Source of the DNA: Allobrachymonas sp.
GTDB lineage: Bacteria > Pseudomonadota > Gammaproteobacteria > Burkholderiales > Burkholderiaceae_C
Direction of reading: 5' to 3'
DNA: 18,717 nt
NCBI GenBank assembly: GCA_018054915.1
Contig: JAGPIR010000003.1
Span: 1-18,717 of the forward strand
Shown: positions 1-7,682 of the stretch, one piece after another
How the letters are laid out: every line of letters starts with the position of its first letter
Numbering within the stretch: position 1 is the stretch's first letter
The notes under the pieces: generated by a model
What the model saw: the letters and a program-made list of their open reading frames with translations, nothing else
Databases searched by the model: none
Told to the model about the DNA's origin: nothing
Translations under genes and position numbers: made by a program

Positions 1-1560
1 GCCGGATTGCCGTACCTGCGCATTGATCCACTTAAGGCCGATGTGGGCAAAGTCGCCGAGGCCATGAGCGCCGCCTATGCAGAGCACAACAAGGTGCTTC
101 CTGTTCAGGTAACGCCGCAGGAGATGGTTGTTGCCACGTCAGAGCCTTTTATGACTGACTGGGTGGGAGAGGTCGAGCGTCAGACACGGCGCCGGGTGCA
201 ATTGGTGGTGAGCAATCCACAAGACATTGCGCGCTATTCCGCTGAGTTTTATGCCCTTTCCAAGTCGGTTCTGGCTGCGGCCAGAAGCGGTGGAAACAGC
301 AACATTACCAGTTTCGAGCAACTCGTTGATCTCGGCAGGAACCGGAGTCTTGACGCCAACGACCAGGGGGTGGTGCAACTGGTGGACTGGTTGTGGCAAT
401 ATGCTTTTGAGCAGCGCGCCAGTGACATTCATCTGGAACCCCGCCGTGATCAGGCTGTGGTGCGTTTCCGTATTGATGGCGTGCTGCACACGGTTTACCA
501 GATTCCCAGCGGCGTGCAGGCCGCCATGACGGCACGCATCAAGCTGCTGGCGCGGATGGACGTGGTGGAGCGCCGCCGTCCGCAGGATGGCCGCATCAAG
601 ACACGCAATTCGCAAGGCAGCGAAGTGGAAATGCGACTCTCCAGCATGCCCACGGCTTTTGGCGAAAAGCTGGTCATGCGCATTTTTGATCCCGAGGCGG
701 TGGTCAAGACCTGGGATGCGCTGGGTTTTTCATCGCATGACGAGCAGCGATGGGAGCAACTCGTGAAACGCCCGCATGGCATTGTGCTGGTTACCGGTCC
801 GACCGGCTCCGGCAAGACCACGACGCTGTATTCCACACTCAAGCGGGTGGCGACCGAAGAGGTGAATGTGGCCACGATCGAGGATCCGATCGAAATGATC
901 GAGCCGTCGTTCAACCAGACACAGGTGCAGCCGCAGCTCGATTTCAGTTTTGCCGAAGGCGTGCGCACGTTGATGCGGCAGGATCCCGACATCATCATGG
1001 TGGGGGAGATTCGTGATCTGGAAACAGCCGATATGGCGATTCAGGCGGCGTTGACCGGACATCTGGTGTTTTCCACGCTGCATACGAACGATGCGCCCAG
1101 CGCCATTACCCGCCTGATCGAACTGGGCGTTCCGAGTTATCTCATCAATGCCACGCTGCTGGGGGTGTTGGCGCAACGCCTGTTGCGCACCTTGTGCCCC
1201 CATTGCCGCGTGCCTGATGAGGCGGGCGAGCAGAAGCGGCTTCTGACCGAGGCCATCCAGCCGTGGAATTTGACTGGCGAGTACCGGGGGTTTCGAGCTG
1301 TCGGCTGCCTGGAGTGCCGCATGACAGGGTACCGCGGCCGCACGGGTGTGTACGAGCTGCTGACCGTGACAGAGTCGTTCAAGGCTCTGGTGACGCCGCA
1401 GCCCGACATCGATGCATTGCGTCGTCAGGGCATGCGTGACGGCATGCGTCCATTGCGCCAATCGGGGGCGCTGCGGGTGGCTGACGGCACTACCACGCTG
1501 GATGAATTGCTGGCGACGACGCCTGATGTGCAGCGCAATGTGGCAAGAGAGGATATTTGA
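1..1560 (+). CDS. GspE/PulE-family type II/IV secretion ATPase, 5'-truncated
   Basis: This is a cytoplasmic hexameric ATPase of the family that powers type II secretion or type IV pilus assembly. The frame is open from base 1, so the true start lies outside the window; the TTG at 7 falls inside the N-terminal domain (LPYLRIDP, a GspE N-domain-like motif) and is not a credible start. Numbering from that TTG, the middle domain begins near 120 (ASDIHLEPR). The Walker A GPTGSGKT is at 264-271, the Asp box/Walker B DPDIIMVGEIRD is near 326-337, and the His box follows (STLHTND). A four-cysteine zinc motif, CPHC and CLEC, lies near 398-438, as in GspE and PilB. No other secretion gene is visible downstream; the next gene is a YihY homologue 6 bases later. 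The family call is secure, but GspE versus PilB-like cannot be decided here, so no symbol is given. Confidence 0.9.
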   Translation, partial: AGLPYLRIDPLKADVGKVAEAMSAAYAEHNKVLPVQVTPQEMVVATSEPFMTDWVGEVERQTRRRVQLVVSNPQDIARYSAEFYALSKSVLAAARSGGNSNITSFEQLVDLGRNRSLDANDQGVVQLVDWLWQYAFEQRASDIHLEPRRDQAVVRFRIDGVLHTVYQIPSGVQAAMTARIKLLARMDVVERRRPQDGRIKTRNSQGSEVEMRLSSMPTAFGEKLVMRIFDPEAVVKTWDALGFSSHDEQRWEQLVKRPHGIVLVTGPTGSGKTTTLYSTLKRVATEEVNVATIEDPIEMIEPSFNQTQVQPQLDFSFAEGVRTLMRQDPDIIMVGEIRDLETADMAIQAALTGHLVFSTLHTNDAPSAITRLIELGVPSYLINATLLGVLAQRLLRTLCPHCRVPDEAGEQKRLLTEAIQPWNLTGEYRGFRAVGCLECRMTGYRGRTGVYELLTVTESFKALVTPQPDIDALRRQGMRDGMRPLRQSGALRVADGTTTLDELLATTPDVQRNVAREDI

Positions 1561-1566
1561 GCCGCC

Positions 1567-2556
1567 ATGTCGTTTCTGTCCTGTGTACGTGTTTGGCGTT
1601 ATCTCCGGGGACTGGTTTGGGCAAGTTCCAACAAATGGCTTGATGACCGTTGTTTTCGTTACGGAGCGTCACTTTCTTATTACACCGTTTTGAGTCTGGC
1701 TCCCCTGCTGGTGATTTTGGTGGGGGTGATTGGCTTGTTTTTCGGCCGGGGGGCGGCCCATCACCAACTGGTTGATGAGGCCGTCAGTCTTGCCGGAGAA
1801 AGGGCCGGCGCTCTGGTTGATGCCCTTCTTGCAGCAACCCGGCGCAAGACGGAGGGTGCCGCCGCCTCACTGATGGCTGTGGGATTGCTGCTGGCTGGCG
1901 CCACCGGCGTTCTGGTCGAATTGCGCGATGCATTTGACCATATCTGGATGGCACGCCCCGCAAGCCCCGGCAAGATGTCGTTTCTGAAGGCCATGCGCGA
2001 TGTGGTGCTGACGCGCATGCTCACTTTCGGCATTTTGTTTGCTGTTGGTTTCCTGATGGTGATTTCGTTGCTGGTTTCCGCCTACCTGGCTTCCTTGCAG
2101 CGCTGGGTGCAGCATTACACCTCGGATATGCTGCATGTGGCCCGGGTGCTCAATCCCGTTCTTTCCTTCGTATTGCTGGTTTTTTTATTCACCATCCTCA
2201 TGCTGGGCTTGCCCTCGCAGCGGCCTCCCTGGCGCATGGTTCTGCCTGGAGCGGTTTTGTCGGCCTTGCTGTTCAATGCCGGCAAGAGCCTGATCGGCCT
2301 GTATCTTGGCGCCACTTTCACGACATCCGTTTATGGCGCTGCCGGTTCCCTGGTGGCATTCATGGTATGGGTCTATTACTCGTCGCAGATCGTGCTTTTC
2401 GGCGCGGAGTTTGCCTGGGTGCTGCATTTCACGCCCCAGGGCGAGTTGCCCGGATCGCCTGCTTACCAGCGCATGTACCATGCAGCCGCGGCGGCGCGCC
2501 AGCGTCAGATCCGTTTGCTTGAGGATGCCGCGCAAACACATGACCCGTCTGATTGA
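1567..2556 (+). CDS. YihY/BrkB-family inner membrane protein
   Basis: This 329-residue polytopic inner-membrane protein belongs to the YihY/virulence factor BrkB family, once misassigned as ribonuclease BN. Its molecular role is not established. About six hydrophobic segments can be read, near residues 38-60, 98-118, 150-174, 196-216, 225-247 and 256-288. Family-like motifs include ASLSYYTVLSLAPLL near the N-terminus and SVYGAAGSLVAFMVWVYYSSQIVLFGAEF near the C-terminus (given here in two overlapping parts: SVYGAAGSLVAF and WVYYSSQIVLFGAEF). The C-terminal tail is short, charged and cytoplasmic-looking. The ATG at 1567 is 6 bases after the upstream ATPase stop, so the two are probably cotranscribed. 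The only purine run upstream (AGAGAGG near 1544) is rather far away, so initiation may depend on coupling. Confidence 0.88.
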   Translation: MSFLSCVRVWRYLRGLVWASSNKWLDDRCFRYGASLSYYTVLSLAPLLVILVGVIGLFFGRGAAHHQLVDEAVSLAGERAGALVDALLAATRRKTEGAAASLMAVGLLLAGATGVLVELRDAFDHIWMARPASPGKMSFLKAMRDVVLTRMLTFGILFAVGFLMVISLLVSAYLASLQRWVQHYTSDMLHVARVLNPVLSFVLLVFLFTILMLGLPSQRPPWRMVLPGAVLSALLFNAGKSLIGLYLGATFTTSVYGAAGSLVAFMVWVYYSSQIVLFGAEFAWVLHFTPQGELPGSPAYQRMYHAAAAARQRQIRLLEDAAQTHDPSD

Positions 2557-2658
2557 GCGGTTGTCCAGTTTCCTTATCGTTTCGGTTGGCAGAAAAAAAC
2601 GCGGGTGATATTTTTTGAATTTTCAGTGGTTGCAAAAAACTGGACACAACGAATGTAG

Positions 2659-2674
2659 CCGTCCGAAAGGACGG
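2659..2674. other. Perfect GAAA-tetraloop hairpin between convergent genes
   Basis: CCGTCC-GAAA-GGACGG forms a perfect 6-bp stem. It begins 3 bases past the glnD stop on the minus strand and lies about 100 bases past the YihY stop on the plus strand. There is no U-tract directly after it on either strand; on the minus strand the first T-run (6 T) comes about 20 bases later, near 2635. It may protect a 3' end or be part of a weak bidirectional terminator, but it is not a canonical intrinsic terminator. The rest of 2557-2658 is A/T-rich with no gene visible. Confidence 0.4.
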
Positions 2675-2677
2675 TCA

Positions 2678-5401
2678 TCATTCGGCAGTCAGGATATTGA
2701 ACAGATCTTGTTCCACAACAGCACGCTTGCGGGCAATGTGCAATTCATCGCCCTCAATGATGAAGCTGTCCTCCACACGTTCGTCCATGGTGGAGATCTT
2801 GGCCAGTTGCACGCTGATGGTGTGGTGAGCCAGTGTGCGCGCAATCCGGTAAAGCAAACCGGGCCGGTCACTGGCGTGAATCATCAATCGCCAGCGCTCG
2901 TTTTTTTCATCGGGATCGATCTGGACATGCGGCTCCAGAGGAAAACTCTTGGCGCGGCGAGATAAATGCCCACGGCGTAATTCTGGCAAGGGGCCACCGG
3001 CATCCAGAACCTGCTTCAATGCCGTTTCGGTCGGAGTGATCGCTTCGCTATATTGCCCGGCCATCCGTGGGCTGATGGCCAGGAAAGTATCGAGCGCATG
3101 GCCGTCTGTGGTGGTGTGGATGCGGGCATCGAGAATGTTGAAGCCGGCCTTGGCAAAGTATCCGCAGATGCGGGCAAACAGGGCAGGGCGATCGCGTGTG
3201 TAAACCAGTACCTCCAATCCGTCACCGTGTGGCGCCATCCGTGCCTTGACAATGGTTGAGCCCTGCCCCGCGTGGTGTGCCAGATGTTGTGTGTGCCAGG
3301 CGATGGTGCTGGCATCGTGCCGCAGGAAATAGCTCGCATCCAGCGTTTTCCACAAGCGCATGCATCCCGCGTGGGGCGTGGCATTGCGTGCCAGTTCGAT
3401 CAATGCGCCACTGCTGCGGGCCTGTACCAATTCATCCTGGCTGGGCAGACGCCCGCCCAGGGCATGGAGCGTGGTCCGGTAGAGTTCTTCCAGCAGCCGC
3501 GCCTTCCAGTTGCTCCATATCCTGGGGCTGGTTCCGCGAATGTCGGCCACGGTCAACAGGTACAGAGCCGTGAGCCGTCGTTCATTGCCCACCAGCCGGA
3601 CAAATGGCGCAATCACGGCCGGGTCGGTGAAATCATCCTTTTGGGCGCAATGACTCAGGCTCAGGTGTTCCCGTACCAGAAATGCCAGCAATTCGGTGTC
3701 TTCCTTGCCAATTCCGTGCTGCCGGGCAAAGAGCCGCACGTCCTGTTCGCCTAGCAGGGAATGGTCGCCACCGCGCCCTTTGGCAATGTCGTGGAACAGG
3801 GCAGCCGTCACCAGAATCCACGGGTCCTTCCAGTTTGCGGCAAGTTGTGAGCACAGCGGGTATTCATGGGCGTGTTCTGGATCAAAAAAGCGGCGGATGT
3901 TGCGCGCCACCATGAGGATGTGCTGATCAACCGTGTAGACATGAAACAAGTCATGTTGCATCTGGCCCACGATCATGCGAAAGGGCGGGAGGTAATAGCC
4001 CAGCACCGAGGTCTGGTTCATCAGCCGCAAGGCGTGCGTGACGCCGTGTTCTGCCCGCAGGATTTCCATGAACTGCCGCCGGTTGGCGGGATCTGTCCGG
4101 AATGCCCGGCTCATGACAGGGCGTGCGTTGTAGAGCGCGCGCAGGGTGCGCGCCGACAGCCCACGCAACCCGGTCTGCTGATAGAGCAGGAACGTTTCCA
4201 GAATGGCGCGGGGCTGCTCCAGGTACAAGGTATCGGTGGCCACCTCGATGAGCCCATTGTTTTCCAGAAAACGCGGATTGATTGGCCGCAGGGTGCGGGG
4301 GCGCAAGGCGGCCAGGTAATCGGTATGGGCGCTGGCAGTATGGGCTACGGGATTGCTTGCATGGTGCAGTCCGGCCCCGGAACCGGCAATGATCGAAGGA
4401 TCGTTCCGCAGCGTGTGGCCGCTGTCTCGCAGCTGCTCTGCAATGTTGAGCAGCAAGATCTGTACCAGCTGTGTCACGCCTTTGGCTGAGGCGTAATAGC
4501 GCCGCATCAGCATTTCGCCGGGGCGCAGCAGGCTGTGCGAACCATTTAGGGCGTTGTTTTCCCTGCGAATGCACGGGAGCATGCCGGGCTGCTCGGCCAG
4601 CTGGTTTTGCAGGTCGAACAGGAGGCGGTCTTCGCGGCGTTGCGCCAACTGGTGCAGATGCCAGCGGATCTGGCGCAGCAGTGCGTGATGCCGGCGGATT
4701 TGGCGCAACTCGAATGTGGTCATCAATCCGTGCTGATGCAGCTCCGTCCAGGTGCGGCCGTAGCCGGCAGCCTGCGCCACCCAGGCCACGGTCTGCAGGT
4801 CGCGCAGACCACCGGGCGATTCCTTGCAGTCGGGCTCCAGGGCGTAGGGTGTATGGTCGAAGCGTGCATGGCGCTGCCGCATCTCCAACAGCTTGGCCCG
4901 ATAGAAGGCATAGGGATGCATGGCGGCATTGCAGGCGTTACCAAGCTGCCGGTAGAGCGCCCCCTTACCGGTGATTTTCCGACGTTCCATGAGGGCGGTT
5001 TGTACGGTGGTGTCGCTGGTGGCCGCCTGCAGGCATTGCGCCACTGTGCGCACGCTCGACCCGGTTTGCAGCCCCACGTCCCAGCACGCACGCACGAAGG
5101 CCGCCGCCTGTTCTGCCAAGGAATCATCACAACAAGCCGGTAGCAGCACCAGTACATCGATGTCAGAGTATGGGAAGAGTTCTCGGCGGCCCAATCCGCC
5201 TACGGCCACCAGCGTCAAAGACCGTTTGTGCAGACCATGTGCGCGCCATAGCTGCAGCAGCAATTTGTCGGCCAGCAGCGCCAATTTCCGCAAAAGCGGC
5301 GCCATCCTTTTGGGCGGGCGCCGCGTGGTGCTGTCCAGCAGCGCTTGCCTGTCGTGCTGATAACGCTGGCGCAGGATATTCAGGTCTGCTGGTGCGTTCA
5401 C
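2678..5401 (-). CDS. glnD: [Protein-PII] uridylyltransferase / uridylyl-removing enzyme
   Basis: This bifunctional cytoplasmic enzyme adds UMP to PII signal proteins when glutamine is low and removes it when glutamine is high, setting glutamine synthetase and Ntr activity. At 907 residues it is near the usual 850-930. The nucleotidyltransferase motif is at about 68-84 (GGLGRREL then PYSDIDVL, with metal-binding Asp80 and Asp82). The HD hydrolase motif HDIAKG starts at His537. Two C-terminal ACT domains, the glutamine sensors, begin near 728 (LEVLVYTRDRPALF) and 835 (RLMIHASDRPGLL). All four domains look intact. The start is GTG at 5401, embedded in ATGTGA; the ATG two bases earlier would hit TGA at once. 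I see no Shine-Dalgarno sequence, and the gene begins 17 bases after the map stop, so translational coupling to map is likely. Confidence 0.96.
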   Translation of the reverse strand: MNAPADLNILRQRYQHDRQALLDSTTRRPPKRMAPLLRKLALLADKLLLQLWRAHGLHKRSLTLVAVGGLGRRELFPYSDIDVLVLLPACCDDSLAEQAAAFVRACWDVGLQTGSSVRTVAQCLQAATSDTTVQTALMERRKITGKGALYRQLGNACNAAMHPYAFYRAKLLEMRQRHARFDHTPYALEPDCKESPGGLRDLQTVAWVAQAAGYGRTWTELHQHGLMTTFELRQIRRHHALLRQIRWHLHQLAQRREDRLLFDLQNQLAEQPGMLPCIRRENNALNGSHSLLRPGEMLMRRYYASAKGVTQLVQILLLNIAEQLRDSGHTLRNDPSIIAGSGAGLHHASNPVAHTASAHTDYLAALRPRTLRPINPRFLENNGLIEVATDTLYLEQPRAILETFLLYQQTGLRGLSARTLRALYNARPVMSRAFRTDPANRRQFMEILRAEHGVTHALRLMNQTSVLGYYLPPFRMIVGQMQHDLFHVYTVDQHILMVARNIRRFFDPEHAHEYPLCSQLAANWKDPWILVTAALFHDIAKGRGGDHSLLGEQDVRLFARQHGIGKEDTELLAFLVREHLSLSHCAQKDDFTDPAVIAPFVRLVGNERRLTALYLLTVADIRGTSPRIWSNWKARLLEELYRTTLHALGGRLPSQDELVQARSSGALIELARNATPHAGCMRLWKTLDASYFLRHDASTIAWHTQHLAHHAGQGSTIVKARMAPHGDGLEVLVYTRDRPALFARICGYFAKAGFNILDARIHTTTDGHALDTFLAISPRMAGQYSEAITPTETALKQVLDAGGPLPELRRGHLSRRAKSFPLEPHVQIDPDEKNERWRLMIHASDRPGLLYRIARTLAHHTISVQLAKISTMDERVEDSFIIEGDELHIARKRAVVEQDLFNILTAE

Positions 5402-5418
5402 ATGGAGGCAAATGTTGA

Positions 5419-6240
5419 TCAGGTGGCAACGGCCGCCACGAATGCGGGTGGTGGCGGGGCGTCAGGAGAAAGCGTCAGAACCTCGTAGCCGGTTGGCGTG
5501 ACCAGCACCGTGTGCTCCCATTGCGCGGAAAGCGAGCGGTCCTTGGTGATAATGGACCAGCCGTCGTTCGATTCCTTGATGTCGCGACGCCCTGCGTTGA
5601 TCATGGGCTCGATGGTGAAGATCATTCCGGGCTTCAGCATGTCAAGTGTGCCGGGTTTGCCGTAATGCAGTACCTGCGGCTCTTCATGAAAGCCCCGTCC
5701 GATCCCGTGGCCGCAGAATTCACGCACCACGCTGCAGCCGTTGTTTTCGGAAAATGTCTGGATGGCGTGACCAACATCTCCCAGACGGGCTCCGGGTTTG
5801 ACTTGCAAGATGCCGTGCCACATGGCTTCGTAACTGATGCGGCACAGGCGCCGTGCGGCAATGCTGGCCTGTGACTCACCGCCCACCATGAACATGCGGC
5901 TGGTATCGCCGTGCCACCCGTCCTTGATCACGGTGATGTCGATGTTGACAATATCGCCCTTTTTCAGGGGCTTGTCGCTGGGGATGCCGTGACAGATCTG
6001 GTGATTGATCGAAGTACAGATGGACTTCGGATACGGGGCGTGGCCCGGCGGAGCGTAATTCAATGGCGCTGGAATGGCGCCTTGTACATCCACCATGTAA
6101 TCGTGGCACAGCTTGTCGAGCGTATTTGTGGTGACGCCGGTTTGTACATAGGGTGTGATGTAGTCGAGTACTTCGGCGGCCAGCCGGCAGGCTGTGCGCA
6201 TGGCTGCGATGTCCGCTTGATCCTTGATAATGATGCTCAT
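5419..6240 (-). CDS. map: Type I methionine aminopeptidase
   Basis: This cytoplasmic metalloenzyme removes the initiator methionine from nascent proteins. It has 273 residues against about 264 in E. coli. The five metal ligands expected of a type Ia enzyme are present: Asp101 (NIDIT), Asp112 (GDTSRMF), His178 (GHGIG), Glu211 (TIEPM) and Glu242 (QWEHT). The substrate-binding His84 sits in CHGIP. A short Pro/Ala-rich tail (APPPPAF) extends the C-terminus. The N-terminus (MSIIIKDQADIAAMR) fits the family, supporting the ATG at 6240. In many betaproteobacteria map lies opposite rpsB; here it lies opposite argD. glnD follows on the same strand. No Shine-Dalgarno sequence precedes the start, and an extended -10-like element lies almost against the ATG. 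Confidence 0.97.
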   Translation of the reverse strand: MSIIIKDQADIAAMRTACRLAAEVLDYITPYVQTGVTTNTLDKLCHDYMVDVQGAIPAPLNYAPPGHAPYPKSICTSINHQICHGIPSDKPLKKGDIVNIDITVIKDGWHGDTSRMFMVGGESQASIAARRLCRISYEAMWHGILQVKPGARLGDVGHAIQTFSENNGCSVVREFCGHGIGRGFHEEPQVLHYGKPGTLDMLKPGMIFTIEPMINAGRRDIKESNDGWSIITKDRSLSAQWEHTVLVTPTGYEVLTLSPDAPPPPAFVAAVAT

Positions 6241-6248
6241 GGCGGGAA

Positions 6249-6257
6249 ATTATCCCA
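6249..6257 (-). promoter_or_regulatory. Candidate extended -10 element of the map promoter
   Basis: On the minus strand the bases read TGG-GATAAT, matching the extended -10 pattern TGn plus a 5-of-6 match to TATAAT. No good -35 is found 16-18 bases upstream, which an extended -10 can offset. Transcription would start near 6242, only a few bases before the map ATG at 6240, giving an almost leaderless mRNA. This agrees with the missing Shine-Dalgarno sequence but rests on motif reading only. Confidence 0.35.
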
Positions 6258-6290
6258 GTTTATGGAGGTTATCGCTGGTAGTGCCTGTGC

Positions 6291-6309
6291 TGTATTGAGT
6301 TGTATTGAG
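6291..6309. repeat. Tandem 9-bp repeat with 10-bp period (TGTATTGAG x2)
   Basis: TGTATTGAG occurs at 6291-6299 and 6301-6309. The 10-base phasing puts both copies on the same face of the helix in the divergent map-argD intergenic region. It could be a pair of regulator half-sites. It does not resemble the ArgR consensus palindrome, and no regulator can be named. Confidence 0.45.
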
Positions 6310-6367
6310 GCGGATGCCATATGTCGCAAGGATCAGGTTGCGATAATCAGGTGGGCGCGATGTCTTT

Positions 6368-6436
6368 TACAATCGAAACTTTTCCCTTGCCGTTCAAGGG
6401 TTTGTATGGCGGCGCTGCCTAGCGCCTCTTTGAAGG
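6368..6436 (+). promoter_or_regulatory. Candidate argD promoter and structured leader
   Basis: A -10-like TACAAT lies at 6368-6373, with no convincing -35 at 16-18 bases. A transcript starting near 6380 would immediately contain two perfect hairpins: CCCTTG-CCGTT-CAAGGG (6384-6400, followed by TTTGT) and GGCGCT-GCCT-AGCGCC (6411-6426, followed by TCTTT). The presumed ribosome-binding site GAAGG is at 6432-6436, 10 bases before the ATG. The hairpins are plain in the sequence; the promoter and any regulatory function are inferred. Confidence 0.35.
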
Positions 6437-6446
6437 CCCATTACCC

Positions 6447-7643
6447 ATGTCTTCTGCTGTTCCTGTTTCACCCCATGTCATGAATACCTATGGGCGTTTG
6501 CCCATAGCCTTGTCCCATGGTCAAGGTTGCCGCGTGTGGGACACGAATGGCAAAGAATACCTTGATGCCCTAGGAGGCATTGCCGTCAATACGCTGGGGC
6601 ACAACCATCCTCGGCTGGTGCCGGCACTGCAGGATCAGATCGCCCGAATCATTCACAGCAGCAATTACTACCATGTGCCGCTGCAGGAAGAGCTGGCTGC
6701 AAAACTGGTGCAGATTTCGGGCATGACCAATGTGTTCTTCTGCAACTCCGGACTGGAGGCCAACGAGGCGGCGCTCAAGCTGGCGCGCAAGTTCGGGCAC
6801 GACAAGGGCATCGAAAAACCGCAGATCGTGGTGTACGAAAAGGCATTTCATGGCCGCAGCATCGCCACGCTGTCGGCTACGGGCAATCCCAAGGTGCAGC
6901 AGGGGTTCGAGCCGCTGGTCGAAGGCTTCATTCGCGTGCCGCTTAACGATATCGACGCCCTGAAAAAAGCGACACAAGACCGCAACGATGTTGTGGCCGT
7001 GTTCTTTGAAACCATTCAGGGTGAAGGCGGCGTCAACCCCATGCGCATCGAATACCTGCAGCAGGTGCGCCAGTTGTGTGATGCACGCGACTGGTTGATG
7101 ATGATTGATGAGGTGCAGTGCGGCGTCGGCCGAACCGGCAAATGGTTCGCCCACCAATGGGCGGGAATAAAAGCCGATGTCATGCCGCTGGCCAAGGGCT
7201 TGGGGTCGGGCGTTCCAGTGGGTGCGGTGGTTGCTGGCCCCAAAGCCGCCAACATCTTTCAGCCGGGCAATCATGGCACTACGTTTGGCGGCAATCCGCT
7301 GGCGATGCGAGCCGGCGTGGAAACGTTGCGCATCATGGAAGCAGACGGCCTGCTTGAAAACGCCGCCAAAGTGGGGGCGTACCTCAAGGATGCACTACAG
7401 GCGGGCCTGGCAGGCGTGAAAGGCTTTCGCGAAATCCGCGGCCAGGGCCTGATGCTCGGCATTGAGCTGGATAAGCCCTGCGGGGTGCTGCTGGCGCAAG
7501 GCGCCGAGCGTGGCCTGTTGTTCAGCGTAACGGCCGAGCGTGTGGTTCGTTTGGTACCGCCGCTGATTTTGTGCAAGGAGGAAGCCGACGAAATCGTGGC
7601 CATTCTCGTTGCGCTGATCAAGGAATTTCTGGCCAGTGCCTAA
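6447..7643 (+). CDS. argD: Acetylornithine transaminase
   Basis: This PLP-dependent class III aminotransferase converts N-acetylglutamate semialdehyde plus glutamate to N-acetylornithine in cytoplasmic arginine synthesis. Many homologues also act on N-succinyl-diaminopimelate in lysine synthesis, which cannot be judged here. Its 398 residues match the family. The N-terminal motif GKEYLDALGGIAVNTLGH is typical. The PLP phosphate-binding region is near 100-104 (NSGLEAN), Asp221 lies in IDEVQCGVGRTG, and the Schiff-base lysine is Lys250 in PLAKGLGSG. The ATG at 6447 is preferred because it has GAAGG 10 bases upstream; in-frame ATGs shortly after would remove little. An 8-bp perfect hairpin lies inside codons 14-21. 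argF starts 39 bases downstream, so the two form a likely operon. Confidence 0.94.
   Translation: MSSAVPVSPHVMNTYGRLPIALSHGQGCRVWDTNGKEYLDALGGIAVNTLGHNHPRLVPALQDQIARIIHSSNYYHVPLQEELAAKLVQISGMTNVFFCNSGLEANEAALKLARKFGHDKGIEKPQIVVYEKAFHGRSIATLSATGNPKVQQGFEPLVEGFIRVPLNDIDALKKATQDRNDVVAVFFETIQGEGGVNPMRIEYLQQVRQLCDARDWLMMIDEVQCGVGRTGKWFAHQWAGIKADVMPLAKGLGSGVPVGAVVAGPKAANIFQPGNHGTTFGGNPLAMRAGVETLRIMEADGLLENAAKVGAYLKDALQAGLAGVKGFREIRGQGLMLGIELDKPCGVLLAQGAERGLLFSVTAERVVRLVPPLILCKEEADEIVAILVALIKEFLASA
6488..6507 (+). other. 8-bp perfect hairpin inside the argD coding start
   Basis: CTATGGGC-GTTT-GCCCATAG forms a perfect 8-bp stem with a 4-base loop, 42 bases into the argD reading frame (tail of the N-terminal segment NTYGRLPIA). 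Its position could slow early elongation or act with the leader hairpins upstream, but no function is known. Confidence 0.45.
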
Positions 7644-7682
7644 TGAACGGTTGGTTGTGCATTTTCGACTGGATAGATTGTC

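Noticed and set aside
730..1461. Open frame of 243 codons on the minus strand
   Set aside because: Antisense shadow of the secretion ATPase, whose Walker and zinc motifs are clear.
2659..2674. Canonical terminator for glnD
   Set aside because: The hairpin is perfect but the nearest T-run is about 20 bases beyond it, so it is listed only as a hairpin.
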